This document shows, one piece after another, positions 1-12,179 of a stretch of DNA of 64,000 nt; position 1 is the first letter of the stretch; each line of letters begins with the position of its first letter. The stretch spans positions 8,388,719-8,452,718 of the forward strand of contig NC_064046.1 in assembly GCF_932526225.1 (NCBI RefSeq), given 5' to 3'. Origin of the DNA: Nematostella vectensis (lineage: Eukaryota; Cnidaria; Anthozoa; Actiniaria; Edwardsiidae). Made by a program: the position numbers and the translations under genes. A model generated the notes under the pieces. That model saw only the letters and a list, made by a program, of their open reading frames with translations, ran no database searches and had not been told where the DNA came from.

Positions 1-624
1 ACTGTAGGAAAATCAAGATTGAGTCTATTAAGCGTCTGAATTTAGTCAATTTACAGAAAATTACGAGTACTTACGCTTATAGTCAAAAAGATGAAGTTTG
101 TTTACATTGTAGTGCTACGTTGGCAAATGTTCACTGTTATCAAACATGTTGGGAACAATAAAAACGAAAAATGTTGGCGTGAAAAAAACTTAAGCGAAAC
201 TTTCAGCCCTTAGTTAGCCCTCCGAATATATATTTCTTAAAAATGATCGTTAGGGTAACTGAATTATGCAAATTTTATCGTAAATGAAGAATCAAAACAA
301 TACGAGAAAAGCAACAAAGGGAAGACCGCGAAGTTTTAGCCGCTTTATTTGTATCTCAAAAAACGATAGATATGCATCTTCGTTTTACAGAGTTGCTTGA
401 ATTCTTTATCACATTTACCCATCACAAGACTGTCAATATTTCCTATAGACTTTTGATAAACAGAATGATTTGCAAAAGTGAAAAACATACCTTGAACAAA
501 CTGGTCCCGTGAGTACCACTTTGCTGTGTAAACTTGTCGTCGCCCACTCAAGGGGCCATCTGCGCATGCGCACACAACGCGCGAGCTAAAACTCGTCCTG
601 GTCGTGGACCTGGTTCTCGGATCT
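1..624. other. intergenic, no gene seen
   Basis: AT-rich sequence with only short open frames that show no recognisable domain, no codon bias and no convincing splice signals. Nothing else is supported here. Confidence 0.5.
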
Positions 625-1413
625 TAGGGGCCGATTACATGATGAGTTCCAGCCCGGGCTGAGTTTTCATTAGCCCGGGCTGAAGCTTCAGCCCGAGTAG
701 CTGCTTACCTATTATATGCCTTAAATCCAGCCCGGGTTGTAGTCGAAGAAAATGGTGCAGCATCGTTCAAATTTGAGGAACATTTTTGAAATTTGGCACA
801 GTGATAGAGAATCTTGCACTGAGCAATTCTGGATATGGACCCACCCCCAAAAAATGTATACTTACAGAGGTGGAATCATTTTCCCTTACTTCCTCAATGA
901 AACCAATACTTTTCCTGCTACGGTCACGAAACTTATTCCAGTGATAGATATTAACACATGCTACAGTCAAATGAAAAAAAAAAACACGCCCCCTTGATAC
1001 TTACAGTTTTAGGGGTGGTATAAATTATTTCCTTTAATCAGCATTAAAACCAATACTATTTATTGTACAACTTTCAAACTCCACATAATTGAAGTACTCA
1101 AAATTTCATTACCACCATTTTCTTGCACTATTGAGTTCTATTCAGCCCAGACTGGACTCGGATTTTATTGTTTTACAGCCCGGGCTAAGATATTTACGGG
1201 ATTACGTGGCGATTTTTAACCCGCTAGCCCGGGCTGAAAATCCTGGCCCGGTTTGCTGGAAAACTCCTCCCGGGTTGAAATTGATCCCGGGCTGAAACCT
1301 CCTTCATGTAATCGAAAGAGCAATTTTACTAGTATTTGTGCGAGATAACAGGCTGGACTTTCAGCCTCCCAAACTCAGCCCGGACTGAAGTTCATCATGA
1401 AATCGGCCCCTAA
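625..1413. mobile_element. 789-bp TIR element with AGCCCGGGCT subterminal repeats
   Basis: The left end (from 625, starting TTAGGGGCCGATTACATGAT) and the right end (finishing at 1413) are imperfect inverted repeats of about 40 bp that share TTAGGGGCCGATT and ATGATGA and run into AGCCCGGGCTGA. Inside both ends the palindrome AGCCCGGGCT or a close variant recurs about ten times in both orientations (for example near 651, 680, 730, 1178, 1225 and 1290). Clustered subterminal repeats are typical of non-autonomous CACTA-like and hAT-like elements, where they bind transposase. No transposase is encoded. The short frames at 752-997 and 767-970 overlap on opposite strands and look spurious. I see no clear target duplication. 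Confidence 0.7.
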
Positions 1414-1502
1414 AGGTCTCTATTATTACTTCACTAGCGTCCATGACGTCACGCGCGCGGGCCAGGACTCCGGATTCAGAGCGCGCAGATCTGAAAGGCC
1501 GT

Positions 1503-1560
1503 TAGCCTACGTGTAGGCTCTCGAGAGGATTTCGCGAGTCAGCGACTACACGTAGGCTAA
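1503..1560. repeat. hairpin repeat with 15-bp arms
   Basis: The arms TTAGCCTACGTGTAG and CTACACGTAGGCTAA are perfect inverted repeats around a loop of about 28 bp. A related hairpin with GTAGCC and GGCTAC arms occurs at about 50,133-50,200, and TACACGTAGGCT also appears in the repeats at 23.7 and 24.6 kb. This is probably a small dispersed foldback family. Confidence 0.6.
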
Positions 1561-3495
1561 AAGGCCGTTTGCTCATTCGCGTAGCCTCGACTTGCCCGAT
1601 GGCGTTTAGCTGTTTAGCACGCCCTTCTTCTTTTAAGATCGTGGGTACATAAGTAAAGAGTTTGATTAATTTATAGTGAAATGAAGTCATTATCATCCAT
1701 TTAAAGAAAAATATTGATTACTAAAACACAATTAGACTGGTTCTTACAAGAACGCAGCAGCGCACCACTAGGTTGATCGAACAAAGTTTTCTTCGCTGCG
1801 CTTGCATAACCTCTCTCGGATCTAAAATAAATTAGAATTACTTGAAGGGAAACAGAAATCGGGAGTCAACCCGCCATCTGAAGTGTACTTTATCTGTTGT
1901 CAGTGGTCATTGATTTATTGTTGACAAAAGATCGGATTACATCACGAACTCTACCAAGACGCTATCAGACGTCGTCATAACATCGGACACACTGCGCATA
2001 AAATAATCAATTGATAACTGTGCTACATTCTCACAAAACGGCTTGCTATACACGTCAAATAACATTGTTTAATGACCTTGGAAAAGGAAATATTCACCGT
2101 AGAAGGCAGTATTTCAGGTGAGTGGTCCGTTTTGTGTAGCGCGTATCGATAAGTAGCTAACTACGGATAATGGTCCCCCCCTCTTATAAGGCGCGGAACG
2201 TCCATAAGGCGACTTCCAGTGCTGGATATTACTTACAGATAATGGTACCCCCTCTTATGAGGCGTGGAACTTCCATTAAGGCGACTTCTCTGGACATTCA
2301 GTGCTGGATATTACTTACAAATGTGTACCTAATTCATGATAATAATTAGCACTGCATATGGTTTTACATAGAGATATCATCGTTGAATTGTATATGAAAT
2401 TATTTTATTATCTGAGGCAGCAGACGTTTTTGCATACACAGCTAGGCTATCTTTGCTTATTACAGTATCAATTTTGTTATTATCTAATTTTGTAGAATAA
2501 TTTGTGGGTTAATTTGCTCGCCTGGGAAATTTGTTAGCGACGGAGGAATGCTATTCTCTCGTTAATCTTTAACTGTTTGTTTGTAGTTGTTTTTTATTGT
2601 CAGAAAATTAAAAAAGCCTCAACATTCACGCACAAATTGAGATAAAATAAATTTAGAGAGATGTCCTGTTTTTTATTCCTTATCGTTTTGAAAGCAAGAA
2701 CCCAGTAAAATGTGTAATAAAATCAAGAACTCTATTTGAAAGGGCCGTGCGGAGGGTCAGTTTAAAAGTAAACTATACGGAGGGATATAGGAAGCTTGAA
2801 ATACAATTTGAATTGAAAAATCCTTTCAAAAACACCATGAAAAAAACTTTGTCCTCCTACAAAAAACAATAATAAAACATATATGATAAAATGAGGACTC
2901 TCCTTTTTTTTCTTTAGTATGAAGGGTGGCTTTTATTCTTTCTCGTTATTTTTTGTTTATTCAGTCATATTTTTTCTTTCAAAGTTCGTGAGTTAAATAT
3001 CTAATTGCAGTAACTGCTTTGCTTTTCGTTTTACCCTTGTTAAACTTATTTCCCTTCACGTTTTTAAAATAATCCGATTAACAGTCAAACATTTCTTTAG
3101 AGTGGGACAAGTTTAGTGATGCTGCTACTTTAACGCTTCACAAGTTGGACTGTTCTAGAGCTCGATAATTAGCACCGAGGCAAGCTCGATTAGTTCGTTT
3201 TGTGTTTTCAGCGCAAAACTAACAAAAGGTGGATTACCATAGTCAAACAATTGTATGTGTCAGTTCCGTGAATACGGCACGAAATTTGCCCGATCATGTC
3301 TTCCATTAGACCTTTCAGCTGTACTTCTGGGCTTTTTTGACTTACAAAGAAATTTTAAAACGTTTTATTTTTCATGGAACCACCAAGGTGTGGCTTCAAA
3401 CTTTGAAAACTGATCAACTTCACTGTTTGTTTTGATGAAAGTACACCATCGTACTTTAGCCACGTTTAATTAAACCTTCCTTATTTCCAACACAG
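1561..3495. other. intergenic, upstream of the ANKUB1-like gene
   Basis: No coding sequence is recognised. At 2,168-2,325 a segment of about 70 bp (ATAATGGT, then CCCCCTCTTAT, then GGAAC-TCCAT, then GTGCTGGATATTACTTACA) is present twice in tandem. A polypyrimidine tract and CAG at about 3,495 could be the acceptor of a 5' UTR exon of the next gene, because the sequence that follows has stops before the chosen ATG. Confidence 0.4.
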
Positions 3496-3568
3496 GCTTC
3501 TTTTAGGAGATGTCTGAGGGAAAACAGTCGAAAGAAAGAATATTGTGTGTATTGTCGCGGTAAATGCA

Positions 3569-6500
3569 ATGGGAGAAGAGACGTTTCAAGTTTTTGCTGC
3601 GTTGCCAACAGAAGATGTCTGTACACTTCGCGACCTAACTACAGACATGCATGTGTTTCAACTCAAATCACGCATTGAGTTAAAAACTGGGATTCCGGGA
3701 GATATTCAGCGCCTTCATTTCATGAATAAAGAGCTCTACGATGATGCGACACTGGCAAAGGTTAACCTGAAACAAGGATGTATTGTCAGGATTAAAATGG
3801 ATTCAAATTATGAAAGTTTATTCGACGCATGTTGGAGAGGCGACCTGTACGAAGTCTTCCAAAACGGGGTTCAATTTCTCGACGAGAGTGAGTTTCAAGG
3901 ATATAATATTGCGCTTTGGAATAGACTTGTTGTGCAAAGGGCTACGCATGCCTTATTTATGGCAAGTCATAGAGGGTATTTAGGACTTGTTATAGAATTA
4001 TTAAATCAAAGTGCGGCTGATATAAACGGGAAAACTCGTTTTGGAAGAACTTCTCTTCACGTAGCAGCATACCAAGGGTTTGTTGGTTGTGTCTCGTTGT
4101 TGCTCTCAGAAGGTGCATTGTGTAACCAGGTGGATTTCAATGGTAAAACGGCTCTGTCCCTAGCAAGCGAAAACGGGCACATGTATTGCGAGCGGCGTCT
4201 CTGGCTGTACCAACTGAGCTTGAATGCGTTCAATGAGAAAAGAGACAATTTAGAGTCAAGGAAAAGTCAAGAAAGCATTGATAATCTAAGGTAAGATAAG
4301 TAACGAGTGGCTGTTTATTGGCATTTTTTTTAATGTGCCTTTGCTTAACAAGATTCTCCATTATCAACAAAAGACAAAAAACTATAGGAAGTTGTATAGA
4401 GTACCATTTAACCCTGTATCAAATTCCCTCGAATTAGCATCAAATTAACAAGTATTTCCTTGACCTGAAAGTCTCAAAATGCTGTGCCCATTTACTCATT
4501 GTTGCACATTGTTGCATAACTAGCTAGAGATAACTGAAGTTTCACAACCCTTCTTTTATACCTTATTAAATGCATTATTTCAGAAAAAAAAATTTCTAGA
4601 CGTCTATTGTACAGACAGACACAAACAATAATGATGAGACACAAAAAAAACATTCCATTGTTGCTACAAAACAACGGGAGGCTGGTACTGGGCTCGCTTT
4701 GCATGCTGGCTGGTCCAGAATGCTTTTCGGTCATGCTCATGTACGAATATGAGTACGACAGTGCTGAAAAACGCAAGACTAGTTCCAGTACCGCGCGGTT
4801 AAACCAGCCTTTTTGTTTTGAAATGGCTGGGTTTTACCGGCGAACTGTCACATTTTGGCGAATGCTAAGAAAACTAGATCAAACCTAAGGCTAAAATTTT
4901 CTTTGACTCCCTCATTATCAAACAAATCTGTCATCTTTTGTACAGTATGGTTTTAATGCTGTACAGTAAGTCAAACAGCGACCGAAGTCAGCCTATCGTA
5001 CCTTTACTCGAACGATTCAACACTGAGATTTTGTTTGTTTTCGCCAGAACACGCGTATGCGCATACGTTATTCAGCACTGTCTATGAGTACATGCTCGAA
5101 TGTCCAGCTCATTTTGCGGCCTCCAAAGGCTCTCCATAGTTTATGTCGCCTACCCTCCGAGTCGTACCCAGGATGCTTTACGTTGCACTGAAATGTTTGG
5201 ACTTTTATGTGGTCGGGAGGTAAGAAATGTCCTGAGTACCAGAAATTCTTACGTCTATTAAGGGGCTGTTCACATTATACAGGAATGAGTTTAATTCTTA
5301 AATGAGTTCTTCCCATCCCCAAATATTTTTCTGTATCTGTTAATATGATACTAGAAACAAATTTCGTTCCTTTCGGAATGAACTTATCCCGGTTTTCGTT
5401 CTAGTAACGACTTCTCTAAATTTTCCAACAGGTTATCTCCGAAAAAGTCATTGGCATTCAGGGCAAAGGAGAGGCTCGATAGCAAGGTTGGTCAATAATG
5501 TGTTATCTTTCTTTTTTCGTCAATGTACAATCGACGAGACGTACGCTTCAAGCGCGTCGCTCTAGTCCTTTAGCTGCCCATGAAAGACTGAAGTAAAAGT
5601 CGTGAACGTTGATAGTAAGTTCTGGGTTTTTTTTACAGCCAGCCACATCATGTTTTTCTGAGAAAAATGTTGTCGTTGTCATTAATTATTATTTTTTTGC
5701 AAGACAAGTTGCAACTGAAAAGTTGAATTATTGCAGGAACTTCACTTCCATCTCCCTCGGGTTCAGCTCTCCAGTGGCTCAACAACATCAACACCTGTTC
5801 ACCACAAACCAGCCCCTCGCTCACAGTTCCCGCTCATGCAAATCGCCGAAAAATACAGAAAAGAGCTGCAAATTATCGAGAATTCTAGTATCCCGGATGT
5901 TCAGGAAGGACCGAGACAGCCAATAAGACCAAAAACGGCGCCAGGCCCCTCTCGGGTAAAACTCGCTGCGAAAAGAACTGGTGAACAAGACATTGTTGAC
6001 CAAGTACAGAGGGCAAATGTTGCGAGCACCCCTAAAACTCATGGCGACAGAGAACACAATGAGGAAGTGACTTGTCAGTCACATGATGAACAGACAGACT
6101 CCGTGAATGGTTAGAATTAGGGAATTTCTAGTGTTGGAAATTTTCTTTTTGTCGTTGTGGTTGTTGCTGCATATGCTGCTTGTGCTATGTTTTCATGGTG
6201 ATCATGATGGCGATTGATACGTTCTTTTATATTAAAGTACATAAAAAAGCACAAAGGAAATTATACCGCCAAATCAACTCCACTTTTTGTTGACAAAAAC
6301 TTTGTTTAAATTTTCCAGATCATTCTCCTACTGCGAATAAAAATAATAATGATGACACTACGCCAAACACTGCTCTAAGCGACAAATGCGAAAGGTTCGT
6401 TAACACTCAATTAACCATGTGGGGCATTGTTATTAATATTATGTTCTTTTTCTTTATCATTACTCATCAGAATGTATGCCAACAGCGGAAATTAGAATTT

Positions 6501-7612
6501 TGGTCATCTAGCAGACTCAAGTGTCTTTTCCATTTCACAGATCTTCATCAGGAAACGTCATTCGCAAACTTGATGTTGTGATTTCAACCTCAAAAGAAAA
6601 ATACAAACAAGAAAACCCAGCTTCGCAAAACGAAACCCCTGCCCAGTTACCAGCAGAAAGCCAAGAGTCTGCCAACTCCGAGATTTTTATTGATGTATCT
6701 GAGCAAGCATACAGGCGGAAAAAAACGGCACAAACATTTGAGCACTGGCTCGAAATGAAGCGAAATCAAAACAAGCTAAGGCCTAGCACTGCCACTAGTC
6801 CTCCAAGCAAAAGTAAGCTAGGGAAAAGCATTGATCCGGAAGCTTTCAGAGAATGGTTAAGCAACAAAAAGCAAAGAGATCATAGCAGAAGTTTTTCCGA
6901 TTCAAGTTCGTCCCCAAGAAAGGGTTTTATTAGTTCGGGTCTCACTTTTGAAGAGTGGCTTCGGAACAAAGCGAAAGCGGCAAAGGAGAATCACGTGAAC
7001 GATACTGACGAAAATGGCGGGAACACACAAAAACGCGCGCGTGTCGCAAACTTGGCGGGAAAAACTTACGATGAATGGCTAAACGAAAAAATAAAACAAG
7101 CGCAGGCAACACGAGACGTTGGAAATAATCAAGGTGAGAAAAATGTCTCTAAGAGCGGAAAGTCTTTTGAGGTCTGGCTATTAGAGAAACGGAATCAAAA
7201 ACAAATTGAGGCCATTCATAAAGCTACGACTGAAAAGCTCGAACAAAAAAGGCTAGAGTTTGAGCAGTATCAGAAATATATGAGCCCGCACTACAAGACC
7301 TTTGACGAATGGTTGGCAATCAAGAAACAGGAGAATCTAATAGAACGATTTCGTGCCGAAAACCAGCCCAAAAAATACGAAGAAATTCCAATAGAGGAGA
7401 GAGAAAAGGACTCTAGTTTGGTATATAGTATATGGTTGACTTCCAAGTATGTTCAAGAAATGCAGGAAGAGGAAAAGAAATATCAGGAAATGGTGGAAAA
7501 GTGGAAAAGAAAGGAACAGCAGCGCGCTCAAATGAAACGAATTGTGCTGGCAAACAGGGCGAAGAAGACCTTCATACGAAATCACATGCGAGCAAAGTCC
7601 GCTGAGCCATGA
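3569..7612 (+). CDS. ANKUB1: ANKUB1-like protein (ubiquitin-like, ankyrin, FxxWL repeats)
   Basis: Five exons join in frame with GT-AG introns: 3569-4290, 5432-5486, 5737-6109, 6319-6394, 6541-7612, giving 765 aa. ATG 3569 is the first ATG in frame; upstream in that frame there is only a GTG and then a stop. Residues 4-77 form a ubiquitin-like fold (start FQVFAALP). About 80-215 hold ankyrin-type repeats (for example TSLHVAAYQGFVGCVSLLL and TALSLASENGH). The order and local sequence fit the second ubiquitin-like domain plus ankyrin part of vertebrate ANKUB1. Residues 260-385 are low-complexity linker. The last exon has seven (F/Y)-x2-W-L-x2-K motifs at residues 475, 511, 545, 585, 618, 663 and 704, in a charged, coiled-coil-like context resembling CCDC181/MAP9-type cilium or microtubule proteins. 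A role at cilia or microtubules is inference. Orthology to ANKUB1 is likely but not proven. Confidence 0.75.
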
Positions 7613-7703
7613 CTTGGGTGTCAAAATTGTTTTCTTTTTGTTTAATATTCAATACCCTAATTTAGTTTGAAAAACAAAACCTGCCCTGTATTATTCTATA
7701 TTT

Positions 7704-7709
7704 AATAAA
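7704..7709 (+). terminator. polyadenylation signal AATAAA
   Basis: AATAAA lies 92 nt after the stop codon of the ANKUB1-like gene, in AT-rich sequence, so it is a plausible 3' end for that transcript. Confidence 0.5.
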
Positions 7710-8622
7710 TAGAATCAAGCTGTTTTAGCTGTTGGATCGATTGAAATTAAGAGGATTTTATTGACGACTGAGATGAACATCTTATTTGCATAGGGTTTCA
7801 TAGCCTACAAAACCACGCGTCACGCCAGTCGGATCGACGGGATTTAATTAGAAGAATACACAATTTTAATTGAATCATATGACACACATATGCCTTTGTG
7901 AATTTTACAAATTATGCATTCTCGGGCAGGGCTTCGAGGTCACAGGCGCGAAAACGAGGCAGAACAACGCCACCGCATTGTTCTCGCGCCTAGCTAACGA
8001 CGCCCTGGGTGCCCTATGGTCTATATTCGGCAGCAGACGCCTATTTCGTTTGTTTGCCATTTATTATAGTATAGTATACCGTTATATAGAAATAAGGGAT
8101 TATGGCCAATGTAGAGTATAATAAGAGTATAAGTAATAGAATAAAACGGTTAACTTAATGTAAAAAATACAAAGAGTTATTGTGTGTTATAACAAGTTGC
8201 CACAATTTTTAGTATTTCTTATTTCTTATCTTTATTTTATTTCTTCTTGATTTTATGTTAGGAAGCTGTAATTGGTAGGAAATAGTGTTTCATCACGGAA
8301 AACTCGATTTGTTGATCGGTAGCCATCTTGAATTTCTGGCTTCGCACGTTTTTCTCGACCAAGCTGTATAGGACGCCAGACTATCGCGGCTTCTGAGTAC
8401 GAGACTGATAGAACGCAGGTATTGCTCGCCGCGGAGCCTCGAATCTGTCTTTTCCCTGGACTCGGTTAACCTAAACCCTATAAAACAAGCGCAAACATAA
8501 CAATCGTCCAGGGGTAGACGGGGCTGATCGTCCCATCTTTTAGGGGTTGTTTAAGGATTTTTCCGATGCTGCTATCTTTCAGGGTATAAATTTCGATCAA
8601 CTGCTATTCTTTTCCGATTCTG
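7710..8622. other. intergenic, no gene seen
   Basis: There is a short open frame at 7,870-8,121 with no recognisable domain. Nothing else is supported. Confidence 0.4.
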
Positions 8623-8624
8623 CT

Positions 8625-11056
8625 ATCTCTTACTGAGGGTTCTGCGTGTCTGGAGGGGAGTCTGAGGGTTCTGCGTGTCTGGAGGGGGATCTGAGGGTTC
8701 TGCGTGTCTTGAGGGAAGTCTGAGGGTTTTGCGTGTCTTGAGGGGAGTCTGAGGGTTCTGCGTGTCTTGAGGGGAGTCTGAGGGTTCTGCGTGTCTGGAG
8801 GGGAGTCTGAGGGTTTTGCGTGTCTGGAGGGAAGTCTGAGGGTTCTGCGTGTCTTGAGGGGAGTCTGAGGGTTTTGCGTGTCTGGAGGGGAGTCTGAGGG
8901 TTTTGCGTGTCTGGAGTGGGGTCTGAGGGTTTCGCGTGTCTGGAGGGGGATCTGAGGGTTTTGCGTGTCTTGAGTGGGGTCTGAGGGTTTCGCGTGTCTG
9001 GAGGGGGATCTGAGGGTTTTGCGTGTCTTGAGGGGAGTCTGAGGGTTTCGCGTGTCTGGAGGGGGATCTGAGGGTTTTGCGTGTCTTGAGGGGAGTCTGA
9101 GGGTTCTGCGTGTCTGGAGGGGGGTCTGAGGGTTCTGCGTGTCTTGAGGGAAGTCTGAGGGTTTTGCGTGTCTGGAGGGAAGTCTGAGGGTTCTGCGTGT
9201 CTTGAGGGGAGTCTGAGGGTTCTGCGTGTCTTGAGGGAAGTCTGAGGGTTCTGCGTGTCTTGAGGGAAGTCTGAGGGTTCTGCGTGTCTTGAGGGAAGTC
9301 TGAGGGTTCTGCGTGTCTAGAGGGGGTCTGAGGGTTCTGCGTGTCTTGAGGGAAGTCTGAGGGTTCTGCGTGTCTTGATGGGGATCTGAGGGTTCTGCAT
9401 GTCTGGAGGGGAGTCTGAGGGATCTGCGTGTCTGGAGGGGGGTCTGAGGGTTCAGCGTGTCTGGAGGGGAGTCTGAGGGTTTTTCGTGTCTTGAGGGGAG
9501 TCTGAGGGTTTTGCGTGTCTGGAGGGGGATCTGAGGGTTTTGCGTGTCTGGAGGGGGGTCTGAGGGTTCTGCGTGTCTGGAGGGGAGTCTGAGGGTTTTG
9601 CGTGTCTGGAGGGGGATCTGAGGGTTTTGCGTGTCTCGAGGGGGGTCTGAGGGTTCTGCGTGTCTGGAGGGGGGTCTGAGGGTTCTGCGTGTCTGGAGGG
9701 GAGTCTGAGGGTTTTGCGTGTCTGGAGGGGGATCTGAGGGTTTTGCGTGTCTGGAGGGGGGTCTGAGGGTTCTGCGTGTCTTGAGGGGAGTCTGAGGGTT
9801 CTGCGTGTCTGGAGGGGGGTCTGAGGGTTTTTCGTGTCTTGAGGGGAGTCTGAGGGTTTTGCGTGTCTGGAGGGGGATCTGAGGGTTTTGCGTGTCTGGA
9901 GGGGGTCTGAGGGTTCTGCGTGTCTGGAGGGGAGTCTGAGGGTTTTGCGTGTCTGGAGGGGGATCTGAGGGTTTTGCGTGTCTCGAGGGGGGTCTGAGGG
10001 TTCTGCGTGTCTGGACGGGGGTCTGAGGGTTCTGCGTGTCTGGAGGGGAGTCTGAGGGTTTTGCGTGTCTGGAGGGGGATCTGAGGGTTTTGCGTGTCTG
10101 GAGGGGGGTCTGAGGGTTCTGCGTGTCTTGAGGGGAGTCTGAGGGTTCTGCGTGTCTGGAGGGGGGTCTGAGGGTTTTTCGTGTCTTGAGGGGAGTCTGA
10201 GGGTTTTGCGTGTCTGGAGGGGGATCTGAGGGTTTTGCGTGTCTGGAGGGGGATCTGAGGGTTTTGCGTGTCTGGAGGGGGATCTGAGGGTTTTGCGTGT
10301 CTGGAGGGGGATCTGAGGGTTTTGCGTGTCTTGAGAGGGATCTGAGGGTTCTGTGTGTCTGGAGGGGGATCTGAGGGTTCTGTGTGTCTGGAGGGGGATC
10401 TGAGGGTTTTGCGTGTCTGGAGGGGGGTCTGAGGGTTTTGCGTGTCTTGAGAGGGATCTGAGGGTTCTGTGTGTCTGGAGGGGGATCTGAGGGTTTTGCG
10501 TGTCTGGAGGGGAATCTGAGGGTTTTGCGTGTCTTGAGGGGGGTCTGAGGGTTTTGCGTGTCTGAAGGGGGGTCTGAGGGTTTTGCGTGTCTTGAGAGGG
10601 ATCTGAGGGTTCTGTGTGTCTGGAGGGGGATCTGAGGGTTCTGCGTGTCTGGAGGGGGATCTGAGGGTTTTGCGTGTCTGGAGGGGGATCTGAGGGTTTT
10701 GCGTGTCTTGAGGGGGGTCTGAGGGTTTTGCGTGTCTGGAGGGGGATCTGAGGGTTTTGCGTGTCTGGAGGGGAATCTGAGGGTTTTGCGTGTCTGGAGG
10801 GGAATCTGAGGGTTTTGCGTGTCTTGAGGGGAGTCTGAGGGTTTTGCGTGTCTGAAGGGGGGTCTGAGGGTTCCGCGTGTCTGGAGGGGTTCTGAGGGTT
10901 CTGCGTGTCTGGAGGGGAGTCTGAGGGTTTTGCGTGTCTGGGGGGGGGGGGGGGGGTTCTGAGGGTTTTGCGTGTCTCGAGGGGAGTCTGAGGGTTCTGC
11001 GTGTCTGGAGGGGGGTCTGAGGGTTCTGCGTGTCTGAAGGGGGGTCTGAGGGTTCC
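8625..11056. repeat. 29-bp minisatellite, about 83 copies
   Basis: The unit TGAGGGTTCTGCGTGTCTGG plus AGGGGAGTC (29 bp) is repeated head to tail. It varies mainly at TTCTGCG/TTTTGCG, CTGGAG/CTTGAG and GGGGA/GGGGG. The plus strand is G-rich and contains one long G run near 10,940. The unit has no stop in any minus-strand frame. Because 29 is not a multiple of three, three units make an 87-bp, 29-codon supercycle, which yields overlapping minus-strand open frames of 872 codons (8604-11222) and 540 codons (9452-11074). Having two overlapping frames with the same shifted Pro/Ser/Thr/Arg repeat shows this comes from composition and is not a gene. Confidence 0.95.
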
Positions 11057-11458
11057 GGACCCTAACCTCCTCAAGTGCGAGATGACTTCGACTCCTGTAT
11101 CTTAGCAATAGAATGAAATCACTTTTTATTACACCAACATATATCGGGCAGTGAATATGAGAAATGAGCAATCTTCTCTTCTCAATCTTCTCAATATCTA
11201 AGATTAATTTTTGAGAAATCATTCCACTCGATAGAGCGTTTGGGTGGAGGCTGGTGCAACCGTCGGTGAGGTGGATCGTGTGACTGTCCCGAAAGGCCGT
11301 GTGGTCCCTCGTGGAAGCTTTTCTAAGCTTGGTGTTGCCGGGGTGACGTTAATAGGGGGCCAGGGATTTCTTACTTGGAGTTATGGCTTTAATTGCGATA
11401 TGTCATCGAGTTTGGTAAGATATCCATAGAGCCTTAGATATTAATCAGGGGATTTAAC
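11057..11458. other. unique sequence between tandem repeats
   Basis: A 61-codon open frame (11,244-11,429) on the plus strand has no recognisable domain. No gene is supported. Confidence 0.35.
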
Positions 11459-11577
11459 ACCATCACCACTACCACCACCATCATCATCATCATCATCATC
11501 ATCAGCACCATCACCATCACCACCACCACCACCATCACCATCACCATCACCATCACCATCACCATCACCATCACCAG
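11459..11577. repeat. CAC/CAT microsatellite
   Basis: An imperfect trinucleotide and hexanucleotide tract, first (CAC)n/(CAT)n mixed and then ACCATC repeated, ending just before GGGCTCTGGG. Confidence 0.95.
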
Positions 11578-12160
11578 GGCTCTGGGACGAATTTAGAGTA
11601 AGTGCAAGTTACTGTTTTAATCAACCAAGCAATAATCGTTCAATAAAACTGACTTGCGGGCCCGCATACATACAATAGATACAATATAATAAATAAATTT
11701 AGGCACTGCCTTAAAAAGGAACCATTTTTATTTCCAATTTTCATATGGAGAATCTTTGGGTAGTTTAGGGGTATGACCCCTGAAGAATAGAGTTTCTAAA
11801 CTAGAATTTCTTTTGATAATAAGAAAGAGATCCATAATATATAGATTTAGGCACTGCCTAAAGGCGGAGCCAGCATTTAATACCTTTTTGTGTTGACTGA
11901 TAGGGGTAGTTTTAAGGTGATCTAGGTGACTTTAAAATGTTTTTTTAAATGAGATTAATAATATGTCATTTTTTACTGCCTGTAATAATAAATTGTATTG
12001 GCCCCTCCAAATGGATCAAGCAAGCACTCGTTTAATAATATTAAATATGCAGTATAAAAGTTAACAAATACTAAACCTTGTAAGAAAAAGGCTGTGAAAA
12101 TTCAGGTGTCTTGTCTCTTGTTGACGAGAATGTTTTTCAAGAGTCTAATGGTCAATTCTT
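11578..12160. other. intergenic, AT-rich, no gene seen
   Basis: The short string ATTTAGGCACTGCC occurs twice, near 11,697 and 11,844. No coding or RNA feature is recognised. Confidence 0.35.
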
Positions 12161-12179
12161 ATTTCCCTTCTTAGAAGCT

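Noticed and set aside
3545-3568. Upstream GTG start for the ANKUB1-like gene
   Set aside because: Nuclear animal genes start at ATG, and the first in-frame ATG is at 3,569.
8604-11222. 872-codon Pro/Ser/Arg-rich open frame on minus, and a 540-codon one overlapping it
   Set aside because: Both are produced by the stop-free 29-bp minisatellite. The same shifted peptide appears in two overlapping frames, and there is no start context or non-repeat domain.
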